This document shows, in pieces, positions 8,308-17,891 of a stretch of 64,000 bases of DNA. A model generated the notes under the pieces. That model did not search any database and was not told the origin of the DNA. It saw only the letters and a list, made by a program, of their open reading frames with translations. Every line of letters starts with the position of its first letter. The stretch's first letter is position 1. Both the position numbers and the translations under genes were made by a program. The stretch covers positions 1 through 64,000 of the forward strand of contig NZ_MHXN01000045.1 of the NCBI RefSeq assembly GCF_001824475.1, read 5' to 3'. This DNA is from Phenylobacterium sp. RIFCSPHIGHO2_01_FULL_69_31 (GTDB taxonomy: Bacteria > Pseudomonadota > Alphaproteobacteria > Caulobacterales > Caulobacteraceae).

Positions 8308-9912
8308 TCAGGCCGCGGGCCGGTCGGTGCGGCGTTCCGCGACCGACTGTGACACGCGGGTCGCGATCAGGCCTAGCGTCCGTTGCGCCGAAAGCACCGC
8401 CCCTTCTTGCCAGCCGGGCATCTGAGACAGGTGGGCGCCTGAGAAATAGACGCGGCCGTGCGGTTCGTTCAGCAGTCGGTAGGCGGGATCGTCCAGGTGG
8501 CCTTCCTGGCCGCCGACGCCATTCCACGCGGGCCAGGGACCCAGGTTGAACGGGATCTTGCTCCAGTTCACCACCACCGGGTTGGAAAGCTCGCCCTCGT
8601 GCCCCGGGTGCAGCCGCCCGACCACGCCCCGCGCGATGGCCACCTGTTCCTCCAGGGGCCGCGCGGCGAACCCCTTGGCGTTCGGGCCCGAGCCGTAGCA
8701 GGCCAACAGCATGCCGCGGGCCGTATGCAGCCCGTTCGACGGATACCAGACCAGCCCGGTGTCCCCGCCCACGAACGAGATGCCGCCGAAGATCTGCTGT
8801 TTCTCCCAGAAGCGCGGCGCATCGAAGCCGATCTTGTTCGAATAGTCGTAAGGAACCGCTGCGATGGCGGCCTTCACCGGCTTGTCGAAGTTGTTGTCGA
8901 TCCGGCTCAGGATGTTCAGCGGGATGGTGACCACGGCGAAGTCGGCCTGCGCCACCTGGTTCGGACCGCCTGACCGATCACGCCAGGCCACGGCGACGCC
9001 CGCCGCCGTCTGGCGGATCTGCAGCACCTCGGCGTTCAGGATCAGCGGACTGCGGATCGCCCGCTGGAAGCCGGTAGCGATCTGGTCCATGCCACCCACG
9101 GGCTGGAACATGGTCGCCTGCATGTAGACCATGTCCTCGAACAGGGTCGACCACAGCTGGTCGTTGGCCAGCAGCTCCTTCAGCGGCACCGGATCTCTGC
9201 CCTTGCCGAACTGCGAGGCCGCGCCGGGAAGTTGGGCGAAGCCCGACCGCTCCGTACCCTTGAAGGCCATCCCGCCGTCCAGATCGCCGTAGGCCTTCAG
9301 GAACGGCAGCAGCCTCTGCTTGTCCTCAGCCGTCAGGTCCTGGTCGAGCGCGCCCTTGTTCAGGGCCTTGGCCAGCAGTTCCGAGATATAGCCGCGGGTG
9401 TCGTTGACACCCTGGCGCATCTGGATCGGCTTGCCGCCGTTCGAGCCCGCGGACCAGAAATAGGCGCTGCGGCTGGAATTGATCTCCACCTCCAGCGGCA
9501 CGCCCAGCTTGGCGCAATAGCCGAGCACGCCCTCGTGGTGACTGGGGATCCGGGCAGGCCCGGCGTTCATGTAAAGCCCGTCGGAGAAGGAGACGGTCTG
9601 GGTCGCCTCGCCGACCATTTCGACTTTGGAGCCGTTGCGGAGCGTCCAGTTGCGACCGCCGACCCGCTCGCGGGCTTCTAGGACCGTTACGGCGAACCCG
9701 GCCCGCTCCAGCTCATAGGCCGCCGTGAGGCCCGCGATCCCCGCCCCCAGCACGACCACGCTCTTGCCGGCGCCCAGGTTCGCGGGCAGCTGCAGCGGCC
9801 CGGCCTTCGCCGGCGTCGCCATCAGGCCCAGGCTGACCATGGCGGAATAGGCGGCCCCGTAGCCGCCGACTGCCCCGAGCCTGTGCAAGAAACTCCGACG
9901 GCTGACACCCAT
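8308..9912 (-). CDS. Tat-exported flavin monoamine oxidase
   Basis: The 534-residue product begins MGVSRRSFLHRLG, a twin-arginine signal, followed by the FAD-binding Rossmann motif VVVLGAGIAGLTAAYELER (GAGIAG at 56-61), the ribose-binding Glu79 and ERVGGRNWT. The C-terminal FAD segment RVYFSGAHLSQMPGWQEGA (YFSGAHLS in place of the usual YFAGEH) and the internal GGMDQ fit the monoamine oxidase/L-amino-acid oxidase family. Such enzymes oxidise amines to imines, which release aldehyde or keto acid and ammonia. The ATG at 9912 opens the Tat signal. It is first in an operon with the secreted RidA and is divergent from a TonB receptor, suggesting uptake and use of an amine-containing nutrient. The exact substrate cannot be read. 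Confidence 0.9.
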   Translation of the reverse strand: MGVSRRSFLHRLGAVGGYGAAYSAMVSLGLMATPAKAGPLQLPANLGAGKSVVVLGAGIAGLTAAYELERAGFAVTVLEARERVGGRNWTLRNGSKVEMVGEATQTVSFSDGLYMNAGPARIPSHHEGVLGYCAKLGVPLEVEINSSRSAYFWSAGSNGGKPIQMRQGVNDTRGYISELLAKALNKGALDQDLTAEDKQRLLPFLKAYGDLDGGMAFKGTERSGFAQLPGAASQFGKGRDPVPLKELLANDQLWSTLFEDMVYMQATMFQPVGGMDQIATGFQRAIRSPLILNAEVLQIRQTAAGVAVAWRDRSGGPNQVAQADFAVVTIPLNILSRIDNNFDKPVKAAIAAVPYDYSNKIGFDAPRFWEKQQIFGGISFVGGDTGLVWYPSNGLHTARGMLLACYGSGPNAKGFAARPLEEQVAIARGVVGRLHPGHEGELSNPVVVNWSKIPFNLGPWPAWNGVGGQEGHLDDPAYRLLNEPHGRVYFSGAHLSQMPGWQEGAVLSAQRTLGLIATRVSQSVAERRTDRPAA

Positions 9913-10339
9913 GACCCGCTCCGCGACGCACCGACCCGCCGCACCGGACGGGCGGCCTCAGACGCCTCGGCGGCGCCCTGGCTGACAATACGGACGATCA
10001 GGATTCGGGCAGTTTCGGCGCAATTGTCGGCGCAGAAGGCAATGTCCGCGTGAGAATTCATCAACTGACTCTCACGTCAGTTTTGCGACAACAGAATTCG
10101 CACAGGTCGCCGATTCTGCATAATTGTCAGTTCTAGTAATCGTGCTTCATCGAAGGGCGCGACCGCAAATATTTTCATCAAGCAACAAAAGCATGCTCAA
10201 GGCTCAGGCCGGGTCTTATTGACTCATGAGACCCAGCACGCGGTGCTCCTCCACTATCAGGCGGCGCCGATGCTCAAAGGCAGCCGTCACGAGGGGATGA
10301 CGCCGAGAAGGGCCCACATCGAAAACGAGGGGGTCCATA
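9913..10339. other. Divergent regulatory region, amine oxidase / TonB receptor
   Basis: A 427-base AT-richer stretch between two divergent genes. It holds the inverted repeat at 10063-10082 and two GAATTC sites flanking it, and must carry both promoters. No coding frame in it looks real. Confidence 0.6.
10063..10082. promoter_or_regulatory. Perfect 7-6-7 inverted repeat, candidate operator
   Basis: AACTGAC, six bases, GTCAGTT: a perfect dyad in the middle of the divergent region. Its size suits a dimeric repressor or activator controlling the amine oxidase-RidA operon, the TonB receptor, or both. No regulator gene is adjacent. Confidence 0.5.
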
Positions 10340-12844
<2,505 letters not shown>

Positions 12845-12860
12845 GACGCTGCATAACGGG

Positions 12861-12890
12861 AAGGCCGCCGGGGTTCGCCCCGGCGGCCTT
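12861..12890 (+). terminator. Terminator hairpin of the TonB receptor gene
   Basis: A perfect 13-bp stem (AAGGCCGCCGGGG with its complement) closed by a TTCG loop, 17 bases after the stop codon. The 3' arm ends in TT and is followed by TCT, a short T run, so termination is likely. Confidence 0.8.
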
Positions 12891-12913
12891 TCTCGTGGCC
12901 CGCCATCCGGCGC

Positions 12914-12945
12914 AAAGAAAAAGCCGCGCCTTTGTGGGGCGCGGC
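12914..12945 (-). terminator. Intrinsic terminator of the UDP-sugar dehydrogenase operon
   Basis: Read on the minus strand, the stem GCCGCGCC / GGCGCGGC (8 bp, 7-base loop) is followed by TTTTTCTTT, a good intrinsic terminator about 140 bases past the dehydrogenase stop. It lies back-to-back with the receptor terminator. Confidence 0.8.
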
Positions 12946-13087
12946 GAGTTCAGGGAGGAAACGCCCCGAAGGGCAAGGCCACCGTGGCCCGCCCCGCGCG
13001 GCGTTGGAACGGTCTAGCTGTTCGAAACGGCGGTTCGGTGACAGGCGCCGCAGAAAGAAGCGCCCTGCCCGCGAAACGGGCGCCGGC

Positions 13088-14377
13088 CTAGAGACGCAGG
13101 TCGGACTCGTCCTTCGCCAGCATCGCCTTCACATCGAAGATGACGGCGTCCGGGCGCCCGAAGGCCCGGATCCGCGCGGCCCCCATCCCGGCGAACTGGC
13201 GATGCGGCACAGCCACGACGATTCCGTCGTAGGCGCCCTCCGCGGGCTCGTCGACGAGCTCGAGACCGTACTCATGGCGCGCCTCGCCAGCGTCGATCCA
13301 GGGATCGCAGACATCCACCGACACCCCGTAGTCAGCGAGCTCCCGGACGATGTCGATCACCCGGGTGTTGCGCAGGTCCGGCGTGTTCTCCTTGAACGCC
13401 AGGCCCAACACCAGGACACGAGCCCTCTTCACGGTCACCCCGCGCCGGATGATCTCCTTGATTAGCTCACGGGCCACGTATCCGCCCATGCCGTCGTTTA
13501 TCCGGCGCCCCGCCAGGATCACCTCCGGCCGGTAGCCGACGCTCTCGGCCTTGTGGGTCAGGTAGTAGGGATCGACCCCGATGCAGTGCCCCCCGACCAG
13601 GCCGGGGCGGAAGTTCAGGAAGTTCCACTTGGTCGCCGCGGCCGCCAGCACCTCCTGGGTGTCCACGCCCAGCCGGTGGAAGATGAGGGCGAACTCGTTG
13701 ACCAGGGCAATGTTCAGGTCGCGCTGGGTGTTCTCGATCACCTTTGCCGCCTCAGCGACGCGGATCGAGCTGGCCCGATAGGTCCCCGCCCTCACCACGG
13801 AGGCGTAGAGGTCGTCGACGAAATCACCCGCCGCCGGCGTCGACCCCGCGGTCACCTTCACGATGTCGGCCAGCCGGTGGTGCGGGTCGCCGGGGTTTGC
13901 CCGCTCCGGGCTGTAGCCGGCAAAGAAGTCGCGGTTGAACGTAAGGCCCGAAATCTGGGCCACCAGCGGGACGCAATCCTCTTCCGTGGCGCCCGGGTAG
14001 ACGGTCGATTCGTAGATCACGACGCCGCCCTTGCCGATGGCGCCTCCGACCGTCCGGCTCGCCGCCATGAGGGCCGACAGGTCCGGGCGCTTGTGCTCGT
14101 CGATCGGCGTCGGGACGGTCACGATGAAGACGTTGCAGCCCTTGAGCGCCGCGGCGTCGGCGCTGAACGTCAGGCGCGCGGCCGCCTTCAGCGCTTCGGG
14201 CGAGACTTCCAGCGTGCGGTCCTCGCCGCGGGACAGCTCGGCGATCCGCGCCGTCCCGATATCGAAGCCCACGACGTCGTGTTCGGCGGCGAAGGCCACG
14301 GCCAGCGGCAGGCCGACATAGCCCAGGCCGATCACGGCGATCTTCGCCGGGCTCTGCGTGAAGGGGTTCTGCACCAT
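13088..14377 (-). CDS. tviB: UDP-sugar 6-dehydrogenase, TviB/WbpA type
   Basis: The 429-residue product has the NAD-binding motif IGLGYVGLP (16-24), the EDRTLEV segment (52-58) typical of the TviB/WbpA branch, YESTVYPGATEE, the helix AAKVIENTQRDLNIA, and the catalytic cysteine (about Cys265) in GGHCIGVDPYYL. These enzymes oxidise C6 of UDP-N-acetylglucosamine or UDP-glucose to the uronic acid with two NAD+. I chose the ATG at 14377; an upstream GTG at 14395 overlaps the previous gene. It follows the AGE epimerase gene by 11 bases and ends at a strong terminator. With the epimerase at 3974-4981 it could make UDP-(N-acetyl)hexuronic acids for the exopolysaccharide. Choice between amino and neutral sugar is inferred. 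Confidence 0.88.
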   Translation of the reverse strand: MVQNPFTQSPAKIAVIGLGYVGLPLAVAFAAEHDVVGFDIGTARIAELSRGEDRTLEVSPEALKAAARLTFSADAAALKGCNVFIVTVPTPIDEHKRPDLSALMAASRTVGGAIGKGGVVIYESTVYPGATEEDCVPLVAQISGLTFNRDFFAGYSPERANPGDPHHRLADIVKVTAGSTPAAGDFVDDLYASVVRAGTYRASSIRVAEAAKVIENTQRDLNIALVNEFALIFHRLGVDTQEVLAAAATKWNFLNFRPGLVGGHCIGVDPYYLTHKAESVGYRPEVILAGRRINDGMGGYVARELIKEIIRRGVTVKRARVLVLGLAFKENTPDLRNTRVIDIVRELADYGVSVDVCDPWIDAGEARHEYGLELVDEPAEGAYDGIVVAVPHRQFAGMGAARIRAFGRPDAVIFDVKAMLAKDESDLRL

Positions 14378-14388
14378 GGCGCGGCTGA

Positions 14389-15462
14389 CTAGCACGGTTC
14401 GCCGGCGAACCGCGTCAGTTCGCGGATCGCTAGATAGAGATGATAGAGCGACGTGGCCGGCGAGGGCTCCTTGACGAAGCCCCCATCGGCCCGCATCCGC
14501 TCGCGCCAGACGCCGGGCGCCGGCGTGTCCAGATAGGCCGCCATCCCATTGGCGCCCTGCAGGGCGGCCGCCGTGTCGCCCAGCGCCAGCGCGGCCTTCA
14601 CGTGTTCAGTCTGGGGCCAGAGGCGCGCGGCGGCGTCGCGCACCGCCAAATCGTCGGTCAGGGCGTCAACGGCCACGTTCCGTGTGGGATCGAAACCGCG
14701 CCGTCCGACGGCGAACAGCCGCCGGGCTGTCGTCTCCGCCTCAGGCCTGCCCCGGGCCCTGCCCCATCGCACCAGCAGCCACGCCCACTCGAACTGGTGG
14801 CCCGGCTCGATCAGCCCCGCCGGCCCGGCCAGCGGACGCCAGGCGTCGTCGAAGAACTCGCTCAGCGCCCCGGTCGCCGGATCGATGAACCGGTTAAGCG
14901 CCAACGCCACCAACTCGTCCGCCAGCGCGCCCCAGCCGGCGTCGCCGGAAGTTTCTTCCCAGGCCAGCGCTGCCTCCAGGAGATGCATCTGAGCGTTCGC
15001 CTGGAACGGGTGCTCCCCGGCCTCGCGGAAGCCGCCCGCCCCGTGCCGGAACACCTCCAGCCGTACGCGCAGCGCCGTCGCCGCCTCCGCATCGCCCAGG
15101 GCCGCGAGCGCCAGCAGGACGAACGCGTGCTCGTAGAGGTAGGCCTGGGCGTCGATCGCTGCGCCGGCCGGATCCAGGATCGCCTTGAACAGCCCATCCT
15201 CGCGCCGCGCGCGCCGGGTGAGATCCTCCAGGCCGTGCCTGGCGGCGGCGGCCCAGGGTCCGAGGCCCTCTGCGGCGGCGGAAGCGAAGACAAAGGCCTG
15301 ACGCGCCTGGACGCGGGTGCGGTAACGCGGATCGTGCGGCGCGCCGGCCCAGGTCAGCGCTTCGCGGAACCCGCCCGTGCCGGGGTCGACGCCGACATCC
15401 GCCCAGAGCGGCAGAGCAGTCTCGCGCAGCCAGGCGTCGTACCAGGCGGCGGCGGCGCGCAG
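14389..15462 (-). CDS. AGE-family epimerase/isomerase with no canonical start codon
   Basis: From about 15480 down to the stop at 14389 one minus-strand frame reads as a complete AGE-family barrel of about 357-363 residues: HGFADLRAAAAWYDAWLRE, GGFREALTWAG, AQAYLYEHAFVLLALA, GEHPFQANAQMHLLEA, EPGHQFEWAWLL and SLYHLYLAIRELTRF. This (alpha/alpha)6 family includes N-acylglucosamine 2-epimerases and mannose-6-phosphate isomerase-like enzymes. There is no ATG, GTG or TTG in this frame from the upstream stop near 15670 until a GTG at 15054, which is far inside the domain. The given start is a CTG at 15462 and is uncertain. An ATG at 15523 lies in the next frame and would need a one-base deletion to join. 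It may be a true frameshift, a sequence error, or a CTG start. Confidence 0.6.
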   Translation of the reverse strand: MRAAAAWYDAWLRETALPLWADVGVDPGTGGFREALTWAGAPHDPRYRTRVQARQAFVFASAAAEGLGPWAAAARHGLEDLTRRARREDGLFKAILDPAGAAIDAQAYLYEHAFVLLALAALGDAEAATALRVRLEVFRHGAGGFREAGEHPFQANAQMHLLEAALAWEETSGDAGWGALADELVALALNRFIDPATGALSEFFDDAWRPLAGPAGLIEPGHQFEWAWLLVRWGRARGRPEAETTARRLFAVGRRGFDPTRNVAVDALTDDLAVRDAAARLWPQTEHVKAALALGDTAAALQGANGMAAYLDTPAPGVWRERMRADGGFVKEPSPATSLYHLYLAIRELTRFAGEPC

Positions 15463-15723
15463 GTCGGCGAAGCCATGGCGCGGCGGGCGGTGATCGCGAG
15501 CGGGCGGCAGCGAACGTCTCCATCGCGGCCCGACGGACCGCGCGCCTCCCCTATCGTCTTCCCGGCAGATCGCAAACGCCTTGCGTGCGCCAGGCGTCGC
15601 CGCGATCGGACGCCCGAACCGGCTCCAGCGGAGGGTTTGATTGCCCTTGTCCGCCGGTAAGGCTAAAACCTATTAAGTATAGGGGCTGAGTACGTTTTTC
15701 GTGCAGGGATCCGGCGGGATCCT

Positions 15724-15879
15724 TCAGGCGAGCAGCGCGCGCAGGCCAAGGCCGATGCAGGTCCAGAGCGCCAGCGACGCACCCGCGCCGATGGCGAGGC
15801 CCATCCCCACCGGAAGGCGGCGGGCCGGCTGAACCTCTGAAACCCGACTGACCAGTTCGACGGAAACGTCGGACGGCAT
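15724..15879 (-). CDS. 51-residue single-span membrane peptide
   Basis: ATG at 15879 with GAGG about eight bases upstream opens a 51-residue frame ending in TGA: a polar start (MPSDVSVELVSRVSEV), a basic patch (ARRLP) and one hydrophobic segment (GMGLAIGAGASLALWTCIGL) near the C-terminus. Codon use in this frame is clean, unlike the longer overlapping frame on the same strand. Function unknown. It lies upstream of the AGE epimerase/dehydrogenase operon and divergent from the sugar transferases, so a small membrane helper for polysaccharide synthesis is possible but unproven. Confidence 0.6.
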   Translation of the reverse strand: MPSDVSVELVSRVSEVQPARRLPVGMGLAIGAGASLALWTCIGLGLRALLA

Positions 15880-16000
15880 GCTTCTGACCTCGATACCGCC
15901 CACTTCTCGGGCTGTGTCACATTAAATACCGACGACGGTGAATAGTTCGTTTGGGAAGAAGGCTAACAAGACGCCAACGTGGGTCCTGGGGAGGTTCCCC

Positions 16001-16039
16001 GTGCTGGCTTGGGCAAGACTGGGGTGTGGCTTCGGATGA
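16001..16039 (+). CDS. Possible 12-codon leader peptide coupled to the sugar transferase
   Basis: GGGGAGG at 15988-15994 is an ideal Shine-Dalgarno placed six bases before a GTG at 16001. That GTG opens a 12-codon frame (VLAWARLGCGFG) whose TGA overlaps the ATG of the sugar transferase as ATGA. The sugar transferase ATG itself has no good Shine-Dalgarno. This suggests translational coupling, but conservation has not been checked. Confidence 0.35.
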   Translation: MLAWARLGCGFG

Positions 16040-16719
16040 CAGACGTCGTCGCCAGGACCGTTGGCGCTGCTTCGCCCACTGAGGAGTCGGCGGTTCGCAT
16101 CCTGCTAACTCCCGAGGCCGTCGATGTCGCCCACAGCTTCGGCAAGCGCGCCGTCGACATTGCCGGGGCCCTGGCCGCGCTGCTGCTCTTCCTGCCGCTG
16201 CTCCTGTGCGTGGCGCTGGCCGTGAGGCTGGAGTCGGGCGGGCCCGTGATCTTCAAGCAGCGCCGCACCGGCCACAACGGCCGCATCTTCACCATCTACA
16301 AGTTCCGCACCATGACGGTGGCCGAGGACTGTGGAGACGTGCGCCAGGCCACTCGCGGCGACGCCCGGGTCACCGCGATCGGCGCGGTGCTGCGAAAGCT
16401 CAGCCTGGACGAGCTGCCCCAGTTCCTGAACGTGCTGAAGGGCGACATGTCGCTGGTGGGCCCGCGGCCGCATGCGCTGGCGCACGACGACTACTACGGC
16501 CGCCTCGTCCCGACCTACGCCGACCGGTTCCGCGCCAAGCCCGGCCTTACCGGCCTCGCCCAAGTGAACGGTCTCAGGGGCGAGATCCAGGACCTGCGCT
16601 GCATGCGCGACCGCATCGCCGCGGACAATCTCTACATCGACAGCTGGTCGCTGGGCCTCGACATCGCGATCCTCGCCAAGACGGCGATGATCATATTCCG
16701 CGATCCCCAGGCCTATTGA
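16036..16719 (+). CDS. Polyprenyl-phosphate sugar-1-phosphate transferase, copy 1
   Basis: The 227-residue product is a bacterial sugar transferase of the WbaP/PssY/HfsE type without the N-terminal multi-span domain. It has one hydrophobic re-entrant segment (AGALAALLLFLPLLLCVALAVRLES) and then the catalytic core: GGPVIFKQRRTG, FTIYKFRTMTV, LRKLSLDELPQFLNVLKGDMSLVGPRP (catalytic Asp-Glu) and PGLTGLAQVNG. The family transfers a hexose-1-phosphate from a UDP-sugar to undecaprenyl phosphate, the first step of repeat-unit assembly. The ATG at 16036 overlaps the stop of a possible leader peptide. The protein is closely related to copy 2 downstream, indicating tandem duplication. Confidence 0.88.
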   Translation: MTDVVARTVGAASPTEESAVRILLTPEAVDVAHSFGKRAVDIAGALAALLLFLPLLLCVALAVRLESGGPVIFKQRRTGHNGRIFTIYKFRTMTVAEDCGDVRQATRGDARVTAIGAVLRKLSLDELPQFLNVLKGDMSLVGPRPHALAHDDYYGRLVPTYADRFRAKPGLTGLAQVNGLRGEIQDLRCMRDRIAADNLYIDSWSLGLDIAILAKTAMIIFRDPQAY

Positions 16720-16876
16720 GGCCCTCTTCGGGCGGCCGGTGACGATTTATCAACCCTGATTGCAACCGAACGGCCGCCTTCTCCGAATATAGCCAAGATT
16801 GCGTAGGTCTCGGGACGGGACCCGTGGCGCGGCTCTTGCTGCGGACCCTGCACAATCGACGGGGCGGTCGGGGAAA

Positions 16877-17116
16877 ATGTCCGGTTTTGAAACGCGGTTT
16901 CGAGCAGACGACGACGCGGACCAGATTCGCGCGGCCTTCTACGGCTTCGTGGGCGCCCACGCGGCCGACGTCGACGGCGACGCTCACATCTCCACCGAGA
17001 TCGATACCCACGGCCCCCAGCTGCGCGTGCGGCTGTGGAGCGCCGAGGCGATGGACGCTTTCCTACGCGACCTCTACGCGGTGGCGCGCCCCGACCGAAG
17101 GGCCTGCTATGAATAA
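16877..17116 (+). CDS. 79-residue protein coupled to the second sugar transferase
   Basis: The product (MSGFETRFRADDDADQIRAA...) is small, acidic and soluble, with a helix-rich start and a beta-like STEIDTHGPQLRVRLWS segment. I do not recognise its family. The ATG at 16877 follows GGGGAAA. Its last eight bases overlap the start of the next sugar transferase gene (ATGAATAA), so translation of the two is probably coupled, which supports it being real and functionally linked. Confidence 0.6.
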   Translation: MSGFETRFRADDDADQIRAAFYGFVGAHAADVDGDAHISTEIDTHGPQLRVRLWSAEAMDAFLRDLYAVARPDRRACYE

Positions 17117-17816
17117 CATGGCCGGGTTCCGCGCCCACGCCGACGGGGCCAACTGGACGCCGGCCACGGGACAGAGGCCGCCGGTGGCCACGCCCGACGT
17201 CGGTCCCGGCAAGGCGGCCGCGTGCGCTACGAGCCGCCGCAAGCGCGCCTTCGATATCGTCATGTCGTTCGGCGCCCTCCTGGTCTTCCTCCCCCTCTTG
17301 CTGGTGATCGCGGCCCTGGTTCGCCTGGAAAGCCGAGGTCCTGCGCTCTTCCGCCAGCGCCGCACCGGCCTGAACGGCCAGATCTTCACCGTCTTCAAGT
17401 TCCGCACCATGACGGTCGCCGAGGATGGCGAAACCGTGCGCCAAGCGACCCGCGACGACGCGCGGGTCACGGCCCTCGGCGCGATCCTGCGCAAGCTCAG
17501 CCTCGATGAATTGCCCCAGCTCCTGAACGTCCTGCGGGGCGACATGTCGCTGATCGGTCCGCGGCCGCACGCCGTGGCGCACGACGAAGCGTGGGGCAAG
17601 GTCGTGGCGGGATACGACCGCCGGTTCCGGGCGCGGCCGGGCCTCACGGGCTATGCCGCCGTCTGCGGCTTCCGCGGCGAAGTGAAGGAGCTGCAGGCGA
17701 TTATCGACCGGGTCGAGTCGGACAACGAATACATCGACACCTGGAGCTTTGGCCTCGACATGAAGATCGTCTGGCGGACCCTGCCGCTGATCTTCGGCGA
17801 CAGCCGCGCCTACTGA
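17109..17816 (+). CDS. Polyprenyl-phosphate sugar-1-phosphate transferase, copy 2
   Basis: The 235-residue product has the same core as copy 1: a basic stretch SRRKRAFDIV, a hydrophobic hairpin (MSFGALLVFLPLLLVIAAL), LFRQRRTGLNGQIFTVFKFR, LSLDELPQLLNVLRGDMSLI, GPRPHAVAHDE, PGLTGYAA and a C-terminal DSRAY. It should load a sugar-1-phosphate onto undecaprenyl phosphate. The N-terminal 40 residues are low-complexity and differ from copy 1. ATG at 17109 overlaps the upstream 79-residue gene; a second ATG at 17118 is possible. Redundant sugar transferases are known in Caulobacter holdfast synthesis (HfsE, PssY, PssZ). Confidence 0.88.
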   Translation: MNNMAGFRAHADGANWTPATGQRPPVATPDVGPGKAAACATSRRKRAFDIVMSFGALLVFLPLLLVIAALVRLESRGPALFRQRRTGLNGQIFTVFKFRTMTVAEDGETVRQATRDDARVTALGAILRKLSLDELPQLLNVLRGDMSLIGPRPHAVAHDEAWGKVVAGYDRRFRARPGLTGYAAVCGFRGEVKELQAIIDRVESDNEYIDTWSFGLDMKIVWRTLPLIFGDSRAY

Positions 17817-17891
17817 CCGCCGTTCCGCGGATTAACGGATCGCTCAGCCGCGCCCCTTAGGGTCCCCGCCGACAGGTTTGGGGATGCCAGT

